A stretch of DNA of 64,000 nt from Rhizobium sp. NZLR1 (lineage in GTDB: Bacteria > Pseudomonadota > Alphaproteobacteria > Rhizobiales > Rhizobiaceae): the NCBI RefSeq assembly GCF_017357385.1, contig NZ_CP071633.1:682001-746000 (forward strand). The letters are read 5' to 3'. Made by a program: the position numbers and the translations under genes. How positions within the stretch are numbered: position 1 is the stretch's first letter; each line of letters opens with the position of its first letter. This document shows positions 18,048 to 27,392 of this stretch, one piece after another. The notes below the pieces were generated by a model. It was not told the DNA's origin, ran no database searches, and was given only the letters and a program-made list of their open reading frames with translations.

Positions 18048-18104
18048 TTTGGAAGGGCTCGGCCGGGCATAACGCAAACGGCCAGGGAGGGAAGGAGAAA
18101 AGCA

Positions 18105-18674
18105 ATGAGCATAGCTATTCATCCGCTAGTGGATTCAGGCTTTCAGGCGACTGACGCTGCCTTTGCAGGCGGAACGCTCGGGTGCAAGTGCACGAGCAAC
18201 CCCGTAAAGGTCAGGATCAAGGGCGATATCGCCCATAATCACGCCTGCGGCTGCACCAAGTGCTGGAAGCCAGAGGGCGCCGTCTTTTCGGTCGTGGCAG
18301 TTGCGCCGACCGACAGCGTCGAAGTGTTGGAGAACGGTGACAAACTTGCCGTCGTCGAAGCCGCGGCGCTGATCCAGCGGCATGCCTGCAAGCAATGCGG
18401 CGTGCATCTGTACGGCCCGGTCGAGCGTGAACATGCGTTCCAGGGATTGTCGTTCATCCATCCGGAGCGCTTCCAGGAAGGCGGCTGGGCAAAGCCGGGC
18501 TTTGCGGCCTTCGTGTCGTCGATCATCGAAAGCGGCTTCGATCCTGGCAAGATGGACGCCGTCAGAGCGCAGTTGAAGGCGTCGGGCCTCGAGCCGTACG
18601 ATTGCCTCAACCCCGGCTTGATGGACTATATCGCAACCTGGACCGCCAAGAAGAGCGGAGCGCTCGCCCCGTGA
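18105..18674 (+). CDS. gfa: Glutathione-dependent formaldehyde-activating enzyme
   Basis: A 189-residue zinc protein of the Gfa/CENP-V family, which speeds condensation of formaldehyde with glutathione. Cys motifs are visible as [15 protein letters not shown] and HACKQCGVH. An AGGGAGGGAAGGAG site precedes ATG 18105. With adhC and fghA it completes formaldehyde detoxification for the upstream demethylase operon. Confidence 0.92.
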   Translation: MSIAIHPLVDSGFQATDAAFAGGTLGCKCTSNPVKVRIKGDIAHNHACGCTKCWKPEGAVFSVVAVAPTDSVEVLENGDKLAVVEAAALIQRHACKQCGVHLYGPVEREHAFQGLSFIHPERFQEGGWAKPGFAAFVSSIIESGFDPGKMDAVRAQLKASGLEPYDCLNPGLMDYIATWTAKKSGALAP

Positions 18675-18985
18675 TCTAATGGGGACGCCGACCTCGACGG
18701 CCCCAACAAAACCGCCGCCATCAGCGTGATATCCGCAGATGGCGGCGCGCCGCCGTGCCGCGGCCAGCTTTCGACGCCCGATGATTGGCGTTGACGCGCC
18801 GAAGGCGCTGATAACCCGCCACGAAGAACTCTCTCCGACGACCGACGCAGGTTTCCAGAAGGAATTGCCCGCGGTTTCGGCCAATCCGCGTATCGGGCGC
18901 AAGCCAATCCCTCACCTTGGAATTGAAACGGCGCCGAACCGGCAACGGCTCCGCGCGACTTCGCGATATTGTGTATCCTGGGAAT
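18675..18985. other. Intergenic region after gfa, nothing recognised
   Basis: About 310 bases between gfa and the GntR operator. Short frames exist on both strands but none has a ribosome binding site or recognisable homology. No clear rho-independent terminator for the stc operon was found. The right end holds TTGTGTA at 18970-18976, an extra copy of the half-site found in the adjoining palindrome, 21 bases upstream. Confidence 0.4.
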
Positions 18986-19016
18986 AATAATTGTGTACTC
19001 AAAGTACACAATTATT
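18986..19016. promoter_or_regulatory. Perfect palindromic operator upstream of gntR
   Basis: AATAATTGTGTACT at 18986-18999 and AGTACACAATTATT at 19003-19016 are exact inverted repeats around CAA. Position (63 bases before the GntR-family start codon), AT-rich symmetry and the core TTGTGTAC fit a GntR/FCD binding site. It directly precedes a TTGACT (19016-19021) that could be the -35 box. It is likely the autoregulatory operator for the gntR-dapA-aldehyde dehydrogenase operon. Confidence 0.7.
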
Positions 19017-19078
19017 TGACTCCTCATGAGTGCCGTGCCATCTTCATGACGTAGAGCAACAATGGCTGGAGATCGACG

Positions 19079-19795
19079 ATGGCGAGGACACCCAAGAGCA
19101 ATCTCTACGAAGATCTGAAACGCCGGATTCTGACGATGGAACTGGACCCGGACGCCGATCTGGACGAGGCCAGTCTGAGCGAAAAATATGGGCTCTCCCG
19201 GACGCCGGTCCGCGACATATTCCGCCGCCTTGCCGGTGAGGGCTATATCGATATCCGCGAGAACAGGGGTGCGCGGGTCATCCCGATGAACCACTCCACG
19301 CTGCGCAATTTCTTTCTTGTCGCGCCGATGATCTATGCGGCGATCGGCCGTCTCGCCGTGCAGAATTTCAAGCCCGCCCAGCTTGTCGACCTGAAGCAGA
19401 CCCAGGAGCGCTTTCGCGCCGCCAGCGAGGACGCAGACGCCCTGAGAATGGTGCTGGAGAACAACCGCTTTCACGAGATCTTCGGCGAAATGTCGGGCAA
19501 CGTCTATCTGCAGCCGAGTCTCGGCCGGCTGCTCATCGATCACGCGCGCATCGGCCACACGTTCTTCCGACCGAGGAACGAGGACATGAAGCGGCGGCTG
19601 CAGGTGGCGGTCGACCACCATGACGGCTTCATCGCCGCGCTCGGCGCTCACGACGAGAATGCCGTCGTCGATCTCGTTTTCGAACACTGGGAATTGTCCC
19701 GCGAGAACATGGAGATGTTCATCGCCCCGCAAGGCCTGAAAGCGGACGCCTTCCTCGGCGCTCCGGCCACGCAATTATTGGAGAAGTCACCGTGA
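19079..19795 (+). CDS. GntR-family (FCD subgroup) transcriptional regulator
   Basis: A 238-residue regulator. The winged helix lies at about residues 8-70: SNLYEDLKRRILTMELDPDA then LSEKYGLSRTPVRDIFRRLA, the GntR signature. An all-helical C-terminal domain with Asp/His positions (for example NNRFHEIFGEMSGN, DHHDGFIAAL) fits an FCD ligand domain. Its stop overlaps the GTG start of the dapA-like gene (GTGA), so it leads the operon it presumably controls through the palindrome at 18986-19016. Confidence 0.9.
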   Translation: MARTPKSNLYEDLKRRILTMELDPDADLDEASLSEKYGLSRTPVRDIFRRLAGEGYIDIRENRGARVIPMNHSTLRNFFLVAPMIYAAIGRLAVQNFKPAQLVDLKQTQERFRAASEDADALRMVLENNRFHEIFGEMSGNVYLQPSLGRLLIDHARIGHTFFRPRNEDMKRRLQVAVDHHDGFIAALGAHDENAVVDLVFEHWELSRENMEMFIAPQGLKADAFLGAPATQLLEKSP

Positions 19796-20703
19796 AGTTT
19801 GAGGGGATCTATACGCCGGCGGTGACGCCACTCGATCAAAATGGACAGATCGACCGGGCCGGATTTACCGCCGTGCTCGAGTCGCTGATCGAGGCGGGAG
19901 TGCACGGCATCATCGTCGGCGGTTCGACGGGCGAATACTACGCCCAGAGCAGCCAGGAGCGTTTCGAACTCGCCGCCTATGCGCGAGAAGTCATCGGCAC
20001 ACGGCTGCCGCTCATCATCGGGACCGGTGCCATACGTACCGAAGATTCGGTCGAATATGCCAAGGCGGCGAAGGAAATCGGCGCGGATGCAATCCTGGTG
20101 TCGTCACCGCCCTACGCGCTGCCGACCGAACGCGAAAACGCCGTCCATGCGCTGACGGTCGATCGCGCCGCCAACCTGCCGATCATGCTCTACAACTATC
20201 CGGCCCGCATGGGCGTGGTGATGGGCGAGGAGTATTTCTCCCGCGTCGGCAAGTCGAAGAACGTCATCGCCATCAAGGAAAGCTCCGGCGACATGGGCAA
20301 TCTTCATCGGCTCGCCCGGAAATTTCCGCATATCGCGCTGTCCTGCGGCTGGGACGATCAGGCGCTCGAATTCTTCGCATGGGGTGCGAAGAGCTGGGTC
20401 TGCGCCGGCTCAAACTTCCTGCCGCGCGAGCATGTCGCTCTCTATGAGGCCTGCGTCCTGGAAAAGAACTTCGACAAGGGCCGGGCGATCATGACGGCAA
20501 TGCTGCCGCTGATGGATTTCCTTGAATGCGGCAAGTTCGTCCAGTCGATCAAGCACGGATGCGAATTGATCGGGCTGAATGTCGGATCGGTCCGCGCGCC
20601 GCTGCGTCCGCTCAACTCCGAAGAAAAGCGAACCCTCCAGACCGTCGTCGCCACATTGAAGCGCACGGTCGCCCAGATCACATCGGGAGCAAACCATGCA
20701 TGA
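19792..20703 (+). CDS. DapA/NAL-family lyase or deaminase, possibly HypD-like
   Basis: A 303-residue TIM-barrel aldolase of the dihydrodipicolinate synthase family. GGSTGEYYAQSS is the substrate-carboxylate loop, YNYPARMGV holds the catalytic Tyr, and IAIKESSGD holds the Schiff-base Lys. The GTG start overlaps the gntR stop. In hydroxyproline pathways a family member (HypD) deaminates pyrroline-4-hydroxy-2-carboxylate. The following aldehyde dehydrogenase, FAD oxidoreductase and proline-racemase homologue fit that role, but a 2-keto-acid aldolase cannot be excluded. Confidence 0.85.
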   Translation: MKFEGIYTPAVTPLDQNGQIDRAGFTAVLESLIEAGVHGIIVGGSTGEYYAQSSQERFELAAYAREVIGTRLPLIIGTGAIRTEDSVEYAKAAKEIGADAILVSSPPYALPTERENAVHALTVDRAANLPIMLYNYPARMGVVMGEEYFSRVGKSKNVIAIKESSGDMGNLHRLARKFPHIALSCGWDDQALEFFAWGAKSWVCAGSNFLPREHVALYEACVLEKNFDKGRAIMTAMLPLMDFLECGKFVQSIKHGCELIGLNVGSVRAPLRPLNSEEKRTLQTVVATLKRTVAQITSGANHA

Positions 20704-22213
20704 ACCCTTGACCGCCGCCGAATACAAGGCGATCGCCACCGAGCTTCAGTTTCCGACGAATGCCTTCATCGATGGCGCATTCCGTCCGGCAAATTCCGGC
20801 AAGACCTTCGCCTCCACGAACCCCGCAACGGGCGAGGTCCTTGCCGAAATCGCCGCCTGCGATTCCAGCGACGTCGACTTCGCCGTTACGAAGGCGAGGG
20901 ATGCGTTCGATGATGGACGCTGGCGGCTGCGCTCGCCGGGAGCGCGCAAGGAAGTGCTTCTGAAGCTCGCCAAGCTCATGGAGCAGAACAGGCACGAGCT
21001 TGCCGTCCTGGAAAGCATCGACAGCGGCAAGCCGGTGCGGGAATGCCAGACGGTCGATATTCCTGATACCATTCATACGATCCGCTGGCATGCCGAGCTG
21101 ATCGACAAGCTTTATGACAACACCGCCCCGGTCGGAGCCAACGCGCTGACGATGATCGTGCGCGAGCCGATCGGCGTCGTCGGATGTGTGCTTCCATGGA
21201 ATTTCCCGCTGCTGATGCTGGCCTGGAAGATCGGCCCGGCGCTCGCCGCTGGCTGCTCGGTCATCGTCAAGCCGGCCCAGGAAACGACGCTGACGACGCT
21301 GCGTGTCGCCGAGCTTGCCCATGAAGCCGGCATTCCGGCTGGTGTGTTCAACGTCGTCACCGGCTCCGGCCGCGAAGTCGGCGAACCGATCGGCCTGCAC
21401 ATGGGTGTCGATATGGTCGCCTTCACCGGATCGACCCCGACCGGCCGCCGCTTTCTGCGTTATGCCGCGGATTCGAACCTCAAGAAGGTCGTACTCGAAT
21501 GCGGCGGCAAGAATCCCGCGGTCGTTCTTGACGATGCCGAAGACCTGGATCTCGTTGCCGAGCAGGTGGTCAACGGCGCCTTCTGGAACATGGGTGAGAA
21601 CTGCTCTGCCACGTCGCGTCTCATTGTTCATTCCAAGATCAAGGACGAGTTGCTGAAGCGCATCGGCGCCTATATGCGCGAATGGAAGACCGGCGATCCG
21701 CTCGATCCGGACAATCGCATCGGCGCACTGGTCAGCAAAGCGCATTTCGAGAAGGTGAAATCCTTCCTCGACGACGCCAAGACGGAGAAGCTAACGGTCG
21801 CCCACGGCGGCGAAACGCATGGCGGCATCTTCATCGAGCCGACGGTGTTCGATGGCGTAACGCCCGCCAGCCGCCTGTTCCAGGAAGAGATCTTCGGGCC
21901 GGTACTCTCGGTCACAACCTTCAATTCGCTTGCCGAAGCGATCGCCCTTGCCAACGACACCAATTACGGCCTGACGGCGTCGGTCTATACCGGCAGCCTG
22001 AGAAACGCCATCAAGCTCGCGCGCGAAATCCGCGCCGGCGTCGTCACCGTCAACTGCTTCGGTGAAGGTGATGCCACCACGCCGTTCGGCGGCTACAAGG
22101 AGTCCGGCTTCGGCGGCCGCGACAAGTCGGTCTTTGCTCACGACAATTACTGCGAACTCAAGACCATCTGGATCGACGTATCCGAGCGGTCGGTCGACGA
22201 GACCATCCGATGA
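20696..22213 (+). CDS. NAD(P)-dependent aldehyde dehydrogenase, PuuC-like
   Basis: A 505-residue class I-type aldehyde dehydrogenase. PWNFPLLMLAWKIGPALAAG, FTGSTPTGRRF, LECGGKNP (catalytic Glu) and NMGENCSATSR (catalytic Cys) are all present. Overall it resembles PuuC, gamma-glutamyl-aminobutyraldehyde dehydrogenase. The ATG lies eight bases before the dapA stop, so translation is coupled. In a hydroxyproline-type pathway the corresponding step oxidises 2-oxoglutarate semialdehyde. With the PuuB-like oxidoreductase next door, an omega-amino aldehyde is an alternative substrate. Confidence 0.9.
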   Translation: MHEPLTAAEYKAIATELQFPTNAFIDGAFRPANSGKTFASTNPATGEVLAEIAACDSSDVDFAVTKARDAFDDGRWRLRSPGARKEVLLKLAKLMEQNRHELAVLESIDSGKPVRECQTVDIPDTIHTIRWHAELIDKLYDNTAPVGANALTMIVREPIGVVGCVLPWNFPLLMLAWKIGPALAAGCSVIVKPAQETTLTTLRVAELAHEAGIPAGVFNVVTGSGREVGEPIGLHMGVDMVAFTGSTPTGRRFLRYAADSNLKKVVLECGGKNPAVVLDDAEDLDLVAEQVVNGAFWNMGENCSATSRLIVHSKIKDELLKRIGAYMREWKTGDPLDPDNRIGALVSKAHFEKVKSFLDDAKTEKLTVAHGGETHGGIFIEPTVFDGVTPASRLFQEEIFGPVLSVTTFNSLAEAIALANDTNYGLTASVYTGSLRNAIKLAREIRAGVVTVNCFGEGDATTPFGGYKESGFGGRDKSVFAHDNYCELKTIWIDVSERSVDETIR

Positions 22214-23556
22214 GCCGCCATGTGATCAAGCACCTGCCGACCGACACCGGCGTTTCGGGATGGGAGGCGACCAGCGAACGCGCCTTTCCCGTAGCGGCGC
22301 TTGAGCACGACACTATTGCGGACTGGCTGATCATCGGCGGCGGATTTGCCGGCCTCTCGGCGGCGCGCCGCCTCTCGCAATTGCGCCCCCAGGACAAGAT
22401 CGTCGTCCTGGAGGCTCGCGAGCTCGCCAAGGGTCCGGCCGGCCGGAATTCCGGTTTCATGATCGACGTGCCGCACAACCTGTCCTCGGGCGAGTATTCG
22501 GTGGCCGACGAAGAGGCGACCAAAGAGGAGATTCGGCAGAACCGCCTGGCGATTGCCTTCGCAGCCGATGTGGCGGCCGAAAACGGCCTGTCGCGGGAAA
22601 CCTTTGACCCATCGGGCAAGGTGAATGCCGCGGCCTCCGACCGGGGCATGGGTCTCAACGACAATTACAGGAAGTCGCTCGAGAAGATCGGCGAGCAGCA
22701 TCGCGTTCTCGATGCACATCAAATGCGAGAGATGACCGGTTCTCGCTATTACCATGGCGGCCTTTACACGCCGGGCGCGGTAATGATCCAGCCGGCCGAC
22801 TATATTCGTGGCCTGGCGCGCGGGCTCCATTCGAAGGTCGCCATCCACGAGCACTCGCCGGTGCTGGAGCTTTCGCGCGAAGGCAGGACCTGGAAGGCGA
22901 AGACCGGTTGCGGCTCCGTTTCGGCGCCGAAGGTCATTTTGGGCGTCAACGGCCATATTCAAAGCTTCGGCCATTTCCGCGGCCGGCTGATGCACATCTT
23001 CACCTACGCGTCGATGACATCGGCCTTTTCCCAGAACGAATTCGCAGGTGACGTCACCGGTGTGGATCGCTGGGCGCTATTGCCGGCCGACCCGATGGGC
23101 GCGACGGTGCGCAAGATCACCAAGGACGGGCTTTCGAGGATCGTCGTCAGGACGAGGTTCACCTATGACCCGAGCCTGAAAGTGTCGGAGAAGCGCGTTG
23201 CCGGTATCGCGGTCGAACAGCGCCGGTCGTTCGATGCCCGGTTCCCCGGGCTGGAAAGCCTGCCGATGGAATATAGCTGGGCGGGCGCGCTCTGCCTTAG
23301 CCGGAACCATGTGCCGGCATTCGGCGAGGTCGAGGAAGGGCTCTTTTCCGCCTGCTGCGAGAACGGTCTCGGCACGGTCAAGAGCACTTTTGCGGGCATG
23401 ATGGCGGCCGATCTGGCGGCGGGTGCCGGTAGCCTCGAACTCGACAAATACAGCAATCAGCCGGAACCGACGAGATTGCCTCCGGAGCCCATCGCGTGGC
23501 TCGGCGTCAACTCGGTCATCCGCTTTCAGGAATTGCGCGCAGGCCGCGAGGGATGA
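22210..23556 (+). CDS. FAD-dependent amine oxidoreductase (DAO/OrdL-like)
   Basis: A 448-residue D-amino-acid-oxidase-fold flavoprotein. DWLIIGGGFAGLSAARRLSQ near residue 40 is the FAD Rossmann motif, followed by VVLEARELAKGPAGRNSGFM, the typical second signature. The start overlaps the preceding stop (ATGA). It probably oxidises a secondary amine or D-imino acid supplied by the pathway; D-hydroxyproline would be the parallel substrate in known hydroxyproline clusters. The exact substrate is unproven. Confidence 0.87.
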   Translation: MSRHVIKHLPTDTGVSGWEATSERAFPVAALEHDTIADWLIIGGGFAGLSAARRLSQLRPQDKIVVLEARELAKGPAGRNSGFMIDVPHNLSSGEYSVADEEATKEEIRQNRLAIAFAADVAAENGLSRETFDPSGKVNAAASDRGMGLNDNYRKSLEKIGEQHRVLDAHQMREMTGSRYYHGGLYTPGAVMIQPADYIRGLARGLHSKVAIHEHSPVLELSREGRTWKAKTGCGSVSAPKVILGVNGHIQSFGHFRGRLMHIFTYASMTSAFSQNEFAGDVTGVDRWALLPADPMGATVRKITKDGLSRIVVRTRFTYDPSLKVSEKRVAGIAVEQRRSFDARFPGLESLPMEYSWAGALCLSRNHVPAFGEVEEGLFSACCENGLGTVKSTFAGMMAADLAAGAGSLELDKYSNQPEPTRLPPEPIAWLGVNSVIRFQELRAGREG

Positions 23557-23634
23557 TCCCTCTGCCCGCGCAATATGAAGACTGCCGCCCGCAGACTTCA
23601 ATGAGTATGGGAACGAAAACCAGGAGTAAGAACA

Positions 23635-24486
23635 ATGAAGACTTTGTGGAAGGCGCTTTGCGCCGCTGCGGTGATAGGGATCAGCATCCTTCCTGCTCGC
23701 GCGGAAGAAAAGACGATCAATCTGGGCACGATGTCATGGGAAGACCTGACGCCCATCACCGGCATTACCAAGAAGGTTCTCGAAGATGCCGGTTACACCG
23801 TCAAGGTGACCGAGTTTTCCGAATGGGGCATCGCCTATGCCGCTCTTGCCAAGGGCGATATCCAGGCTCTCACCTCGCAGACCGACTACGTCGCTCAGGA
23901 TTACTGGGACAAGAACAAGAACCGTCTCGAGAAGATTTCGCCGGTGTCGCACGGCCTCTACCAGGGCGTTGCCGTTCCGAAATATGTTCCGATCGACTCG
24001 CTCGATCAGCTCAGTGAAAATGCCGACAAATTCGGCGGCAAGATTATCGGCATCGAGCCGGGCGCCGGCCTGATGCGCGATACGGCGAATGCTGTCAAGG
24101 ATTACGGCCTCAAGCTCCAGCTCGTCGAGGGCAGCACGGCCGCGATGACGGCGGCGCTGAAATCCGCCTATGATCGCAAGGAATGGATCGCGGTCACGAT
24201 CTGGGAGCCGTCGTGGATGGTCCAGAAGTACGAGGTCAAGTATCTCAAGGACCCGAAGGGCGTATTCCCGCCGCCGCAGAGCTACTACTGGATCGGCCAT
24301 AAGGGCTTCTCAGAAGAAAACCCGCACGCCCGCGAGGTCATGGCAAGCGTCTACGTGCCAATCGCCGACATCACCACCATCAACGGTGAAGTCAATGACG
24401 GCAAGACGATGGACCAGGCCGTGCAGGATTGGATCGGCAGCCATGCCGACCTGATCAAGCGCTGGGAAAACATCAAGAAGAAGTAA
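23635..24486 (+). CDS. Betaine-type ABC transporter substrate-binding protein (second system)
   Basis: A 283-residue OpuAC-family periplasmic protein with a signal peptide MKTLWKALCAAAVIGISILP, cleaved after ARA near residue 23. MSWEDLTPITGITKKVLEDAG and a later TIWEPSWMVQKYEVKYL carry the Trp/Tyr residues expected for a cation-pi pocket. It is smaller than, and distinct from, the binding protein at 8191. It is followed by ATPase and two permeases. Context points to hydroxyproline betaine or proline betaine. Confidence 0.9.
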   Translation: MKTLWKALCAAAVIGISILPARAEEKTINLGTMSWEDLTPITGITKKVLEDAGYTVKVTEFSEWGIAYAALAKGDIQALTSQTDYVAQDYWDKNKNRLEKISPVSHGLYQGVAVPKYVPIDSLDQLSENADKFGGKIIGIEPGAGLMRDTANAVKDYGLKLQLVEGSTAAMTAALKSAYDRKEWIAVTIWEPSWMVQKYEVKYLKDPKGVFPPPQSYYWIGHKGFSEENPHAREVMASVYVPIADITTINGEVNDGKTMDQAVQDWIGSHADLIKRWENIKKK

Positions 24487-24494
24487 TCGCTTCA

Positions 24495-24520
24495 TGGCCG
24501 TCCGATCCGTCGGGCGGCCA
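24495..24520 (+). terminator. Intercistronic hairpin after the second betaine binding-protein gene
   Basis: TGGCCGTCCGA and TCGGGCGGCCA form an 11-bp stem (one G-U pair) around TCCG, eight bases after the binding-protein stop. No U-tract follows. As at 8158-8178, the position suggests partial attenuation or mRNA protection that favours the binding protein. Confidence 0.6.
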
Positions 24521-24566
24521 ACCTGAAATGAAGAAGCCAGCGCCGATTGGCTCAAAGGGGATCGCG

Positions 24567-25658
24567 ATGAAAACCGCCAATATCGATGCCGAAGATGTCC
24601 TGATCGACTGCCAATCCCTCTGGAAGGTCTTCGGAGGCAAATCCGCCGCAGCGATGAAGTCAATCAAGGAGCGCGGCCTCGGAAAGACAGACGTCTTGAA
24701 GGAATTCAATTGTGTCGTCGGCGTTTCCGATGCGAGCATCGAGGTCCGGCGGGGCGAAATCTTCTGCATCATGGGATTGTCGGGAAGCGGAAAATCGACG
24801 CTTATCCGCCTTCTCAACAAGCTGATCACGCCGAGTTCCGGCAAGGTACTCGTCAAGGGACGCGACATCGCCGCCTTGTCGCCGGTTGATCTCAGGCAGA
24901 TGCGGGCCAAGAACATCGGCATGGTGTTTCAGAGCGTCGCGCTGCTGCCGCACCGGACAGTGCTGGAAAATGCCGCCTTCGGCCTCGAGGTCCAGGGAAT
25001 TTCCAAGCCGGAGCGAAACAAGACTGCCGCGGCCGCCCTCGAGAAGGTTGGCCTCGCCGACTGGCTCAGCCGATACCCCAACGAGCTTTCCGGCGGCATG
25101 CAGCAACGCGTCGGGCTTGCTCGCGCGCTCGCCTCCGACCCCGAGATCATTCTGATGGACGAGCCGTTCAGCGCGCTCGATCCACTGATCCGCCGTCAGC
25201 TTCAGGATGAATTCCGCCAGTTGACCAAAGCCCTGGGCAAATCCGCTGTCTTCATCACCCATGATCTCGACGAGGCGATCCGCATCGGCGACCGCATCGC
25301 GATCATGAAGGATGGCGTCATCATCCAGACCGGCACGGCCGAGGAGATCATCCTCAACCCGGCCGACGCCTATGTCGCCGAATTCGTCGCGGGAATATCC
25401 CGCCTTCATCTGATCAAGGCGCATTCGGTCATGCGTAGTGTCGCCGAATTCCAGCAGAGCACGCCGAACGTCGACATCGCGTTGCTGGCACGCACGACGC
25501 CGGACGCCGATATCGACGAACTCATCTCTTTGACGATGCAGTCGGAGCGCGATGCCATCGCCGTCGTCGACAGTGACCAGGTCGTCGGCGTGGTCACGCT
25601 GCGCAGCCTGCTGATGGGCGTCAAAGGAACCTCGGCCCACAATCTCACGGCGGCGTGA
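24567..25658 (+). CDS. Betaine-type ABC transporter ATP-binding protein (second system)
   Basis: A 363-residue ProV-type ATPase. Walker A GLSGSGKST is at about residues 70-78, the signature LSGGMQQRVGLARAL is followed by ILMDEPFSALDPLIRRQLQ, and a C-terminal CBS-like tail ends the protein. ATG 24567 follows AAGGGGATCGCG and is preferred over upstream starts at 24528 and 24429, the latter inside the binding-protein gene. It energises the two permeases that follow. Confidence 0.92.
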   Translation: MKTANIDAEDVLIDCQSLWKVFGGKSAAAMKSIKERGLGKTDVLKEFNCVVGVSDASIEVRRGEIFCIMGLSGSGKSTLIRLLNKLITPSSGKVLVKGRDIAALSPVDLRQMRAKNIGMVFQSVALLPHRTVLENAAFGLEVQGISKPERNKTAAAALEKVGLADWLSRYPNELSGGMQQRVGLARALASDPEIILMDEPFSALDPLIRRQLQDEFRQLTKALGKSAVFITHDLDEAIRIGDRIAIMKDGVIIQTGTAEEIILNPADAYVAEFVAGISRLHLIKAHSVMRSVAEFQQSTPNVDIALLARTTPDADIDELISLTMQSERDAIAVVDSDQVVGVVTLRSLLMGVKGTSAHNLTAA

Positions 25659-25679
25659 CCCCAACTGGAGCTGATTGAC

Positions 25680-26528
25680 ATGGATAGTTCAGCCTTCACC
25701 GATGTTTTCGACGAATGGACGGACTCCGTGCTCGAATGGGTGAGCGACAATGGGGAGTTCCTGTTCGACTATATCAGACAGGTTCTCGAAGGGCTCTATG
25801 ACGGAATCCTCTGGCTCCTGCAACTCCCGCCGTTCTACGTGGTTGCTCTGATCGTGGCGCTTATCGGCTGGCGGCTGGTCAATATCTGGTTCGCTCTCCT
25901 CAGCTGTATCGCGCTGGCGCTTTGTTTTTCGATGGGGCTGTGGCCGCAAACGATGAGCACCCTGGCTCTGGTCTTGACCGCAACCTCAATCGCCTTGGCG
26001 ATCGGCATTCCGATCGGAATCGCCGCCGGCTTCTTCACGGCGCTGGATCGTTTCATGGAGCCCGGCCTCGATCTGATCCAGACGCTTCCGCCCTATATCT
26101 ACCTGCTGCCGGCGATCGCTCTGCTCGGCTACGGACCGGCCACAGCGCTGATCGCCACCGTGATCGTCGCCGTGCCGCCGGCCATCCGCCTGACCTCGCT
26201 TGGTATCCGCATGACGCCCAAAGAGTTCATCGAACTTGGAGAGGCGCTTGGGACCACGCCGACCAAGATGTTCTTCAAGATCCGCCTTCCCTTTGCGCTG
26301 CCGAGCATCATGGCAGGCATCAATCAAAGCCTGATGATGGCCTTTGGCATGGTCGTCATCGCCGGCATCGTTGGTTCCGGCGGGCTCGGAGAGACGATCT
26401 ACGGCGCGATCAGGACACTCGACATCGCCACCTCCATCAACGGCGCGATCGCCATCGTGGTACTGACTATGGTGCTTGACCGAATAACCCAGAGTGCCGC
26501 TCGGCTGGGCGCAGGGAGGAAGTCATGA
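25680..26528 (+). CDS. Betaine-type ABC permease, first of a pair
   Basis: A 282-residue ProW-like membrane protein. After an acidic N-terminus come about six hydrophobic segments; FIELGEALGTTPTKMFFKIR and LPFALPSIMAGINQSLMMAF form the coupling-loop signature. It starts 21 bases after the ATPase gene and overlaps the next permease by four bases (ATGA). Two different permeases indicate a heterodimeric channel, unlike the single permease of the system at 6.1-9.2 kb. Confidence 0.9.
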   Translation: MDSSAFTDVFDEWTDSVLEWVSDNGEFLFDYIRQVLEGLYDGILWLLQLPPFYVVALIVALIGWRLVNIWFALLSCIALALCFSMGLWPQTMSTLALVLTATSIALAIGIPIGIAAGFFTALDRFMEPGLDLIQTLPPYIYLLPAIALLGYGPATALIATVIVAVPPAIRLTSLGIRMTPKEFIELGEALGTTPTKMFFKIRLPFALPSIMAGINQSLMMAFGMVVIAGIVGSGGLGETIYGAIRTLDIATSINGAIAIVVLTMVLDRITQSAARLGAGRKS

Positions 26529-27376
26529 ATCCGTCAACCTTTCAGTTTTCGCCTGGCGCTTTCCTGGCTCCATCAGTCGATTGGCTCAACACCAACCTTC
26601 ACCCGCTGTTTGCTGCCATCAGTTCCGTGGTCGAAGCGGTGCTTTCTGCATTCGAGGGGGCACTCCTCTTTGTGCCGCCCTATGCGCTGATTGCGATCGT
26701 CGTCCTCCTGGCATTTTTTGCCGTCAGCCTCCGCGCCGCAATCCTGGCAGGCCTCTGTCTGGGATTCTGCCTTCTTGTCGGGCTGTGGACGGCATCGATG
26801 CAGACCCTCTCGCTGGTGACCGTCGCAGTCCTTATCTCCGTGCTCATCGCCTTCCCGCTCGGCGTCCTGTGCTCACGCTACAAGACATTGGAGGCGGTGG
26901 TGCGACCGGTTCTCGACGTCATGCAGACCGTGCCGCCATGGGTCTACCTCATCCCCGCGGTGATGATCTTCAGCCTCGGACGGGTGCCGGCAATCATCGC
27001 CACCATCGTCTATGGCATTCCGCCGATGCTCCGCCTGACGACGCTGGCCTTCAACCAGGTCCCGAAGGTATTCATCGAACTCGGCAGCGCCATCGGCGCG
27101 CCGCCGCGATCGATCCTCTGGAAGATCGAAATCCCCCTGGCCAAGCAGACGCTGCTGGTCGGGCTCAACCAATGCATTCTCCTGTCGCTGGCGATGGTCG
27201 TGCTGGCCGGCCTCGTCGGCGCAGGCGGCCTCGGCGCGGAAGTGACGCGCGGCCTGACGCGCATGGAGATGGGCCTTGGCTTGAGAGCAGGCCTGGCGAT
27301 CGTCGCGGTCGCCCTGCTACTCGACCGGGTATCCCGCGGCCTGCTCGACCGCGACAGGCTGCCGAAGGCGAGATGA
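26525..27376 (+). CDS. Betaine-type ABC permease, second of a pair
   Basis: A 283-residue ProW-like protein with a similar helix pattern and the coupling region FIELGSAIGAPPRSILWKIE followed by IPLAKQTLLVGLNQCILLSL. It is homologous to, but diverged from, the preceding permease and is translationally coupled to it. A 16-base gap separates it from the proline-racemase-superfamily gene, so transporter and catabolic enzymes share one operon. Confidence 0.9.
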   Translation: MNPSTFQFSPGAFLAPSVDWLNTNLHPLFAAISSVVEAVLSAFEGALLFVPPYALIAIVVLLAFFAVSLRAAILAGLCLGFCLLVGLWTASMQTLSLVTVAVLISVLIAFPLGVLCSRYKTLEAVVRPVLDVMQTVPPWVYLIPAVMIFSLGRVPAIIATIVYGIPPMLRLTTLAFNQVPKVFIELGSAIGAPPRSILWKIEIPLAKQTLLVGLNQCILLSLAMVVLAGLVGAGGLGAEVTRGLTRMEMGLGLRAGLAIVAVALLLDRVSRGLLDRDRLPKAR

Positions 27377-27392
27377 GCAAGGACATAACAAG

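Noticed and set aside
18986..19016. Reading the gntR palindrome as a terminator of the stc operon
   Set aside because: It is AT-rich, about 310 bases past gfa and right at the gntR promoter, so an operator is the better explanation.
24429..24566. N-terminal extension of the second betaine ATPase
   Set aside because: It begins inside the binding-protein gene and crosses the hairpin; ATG 24567 has the better ribosome binding site and matches family length.
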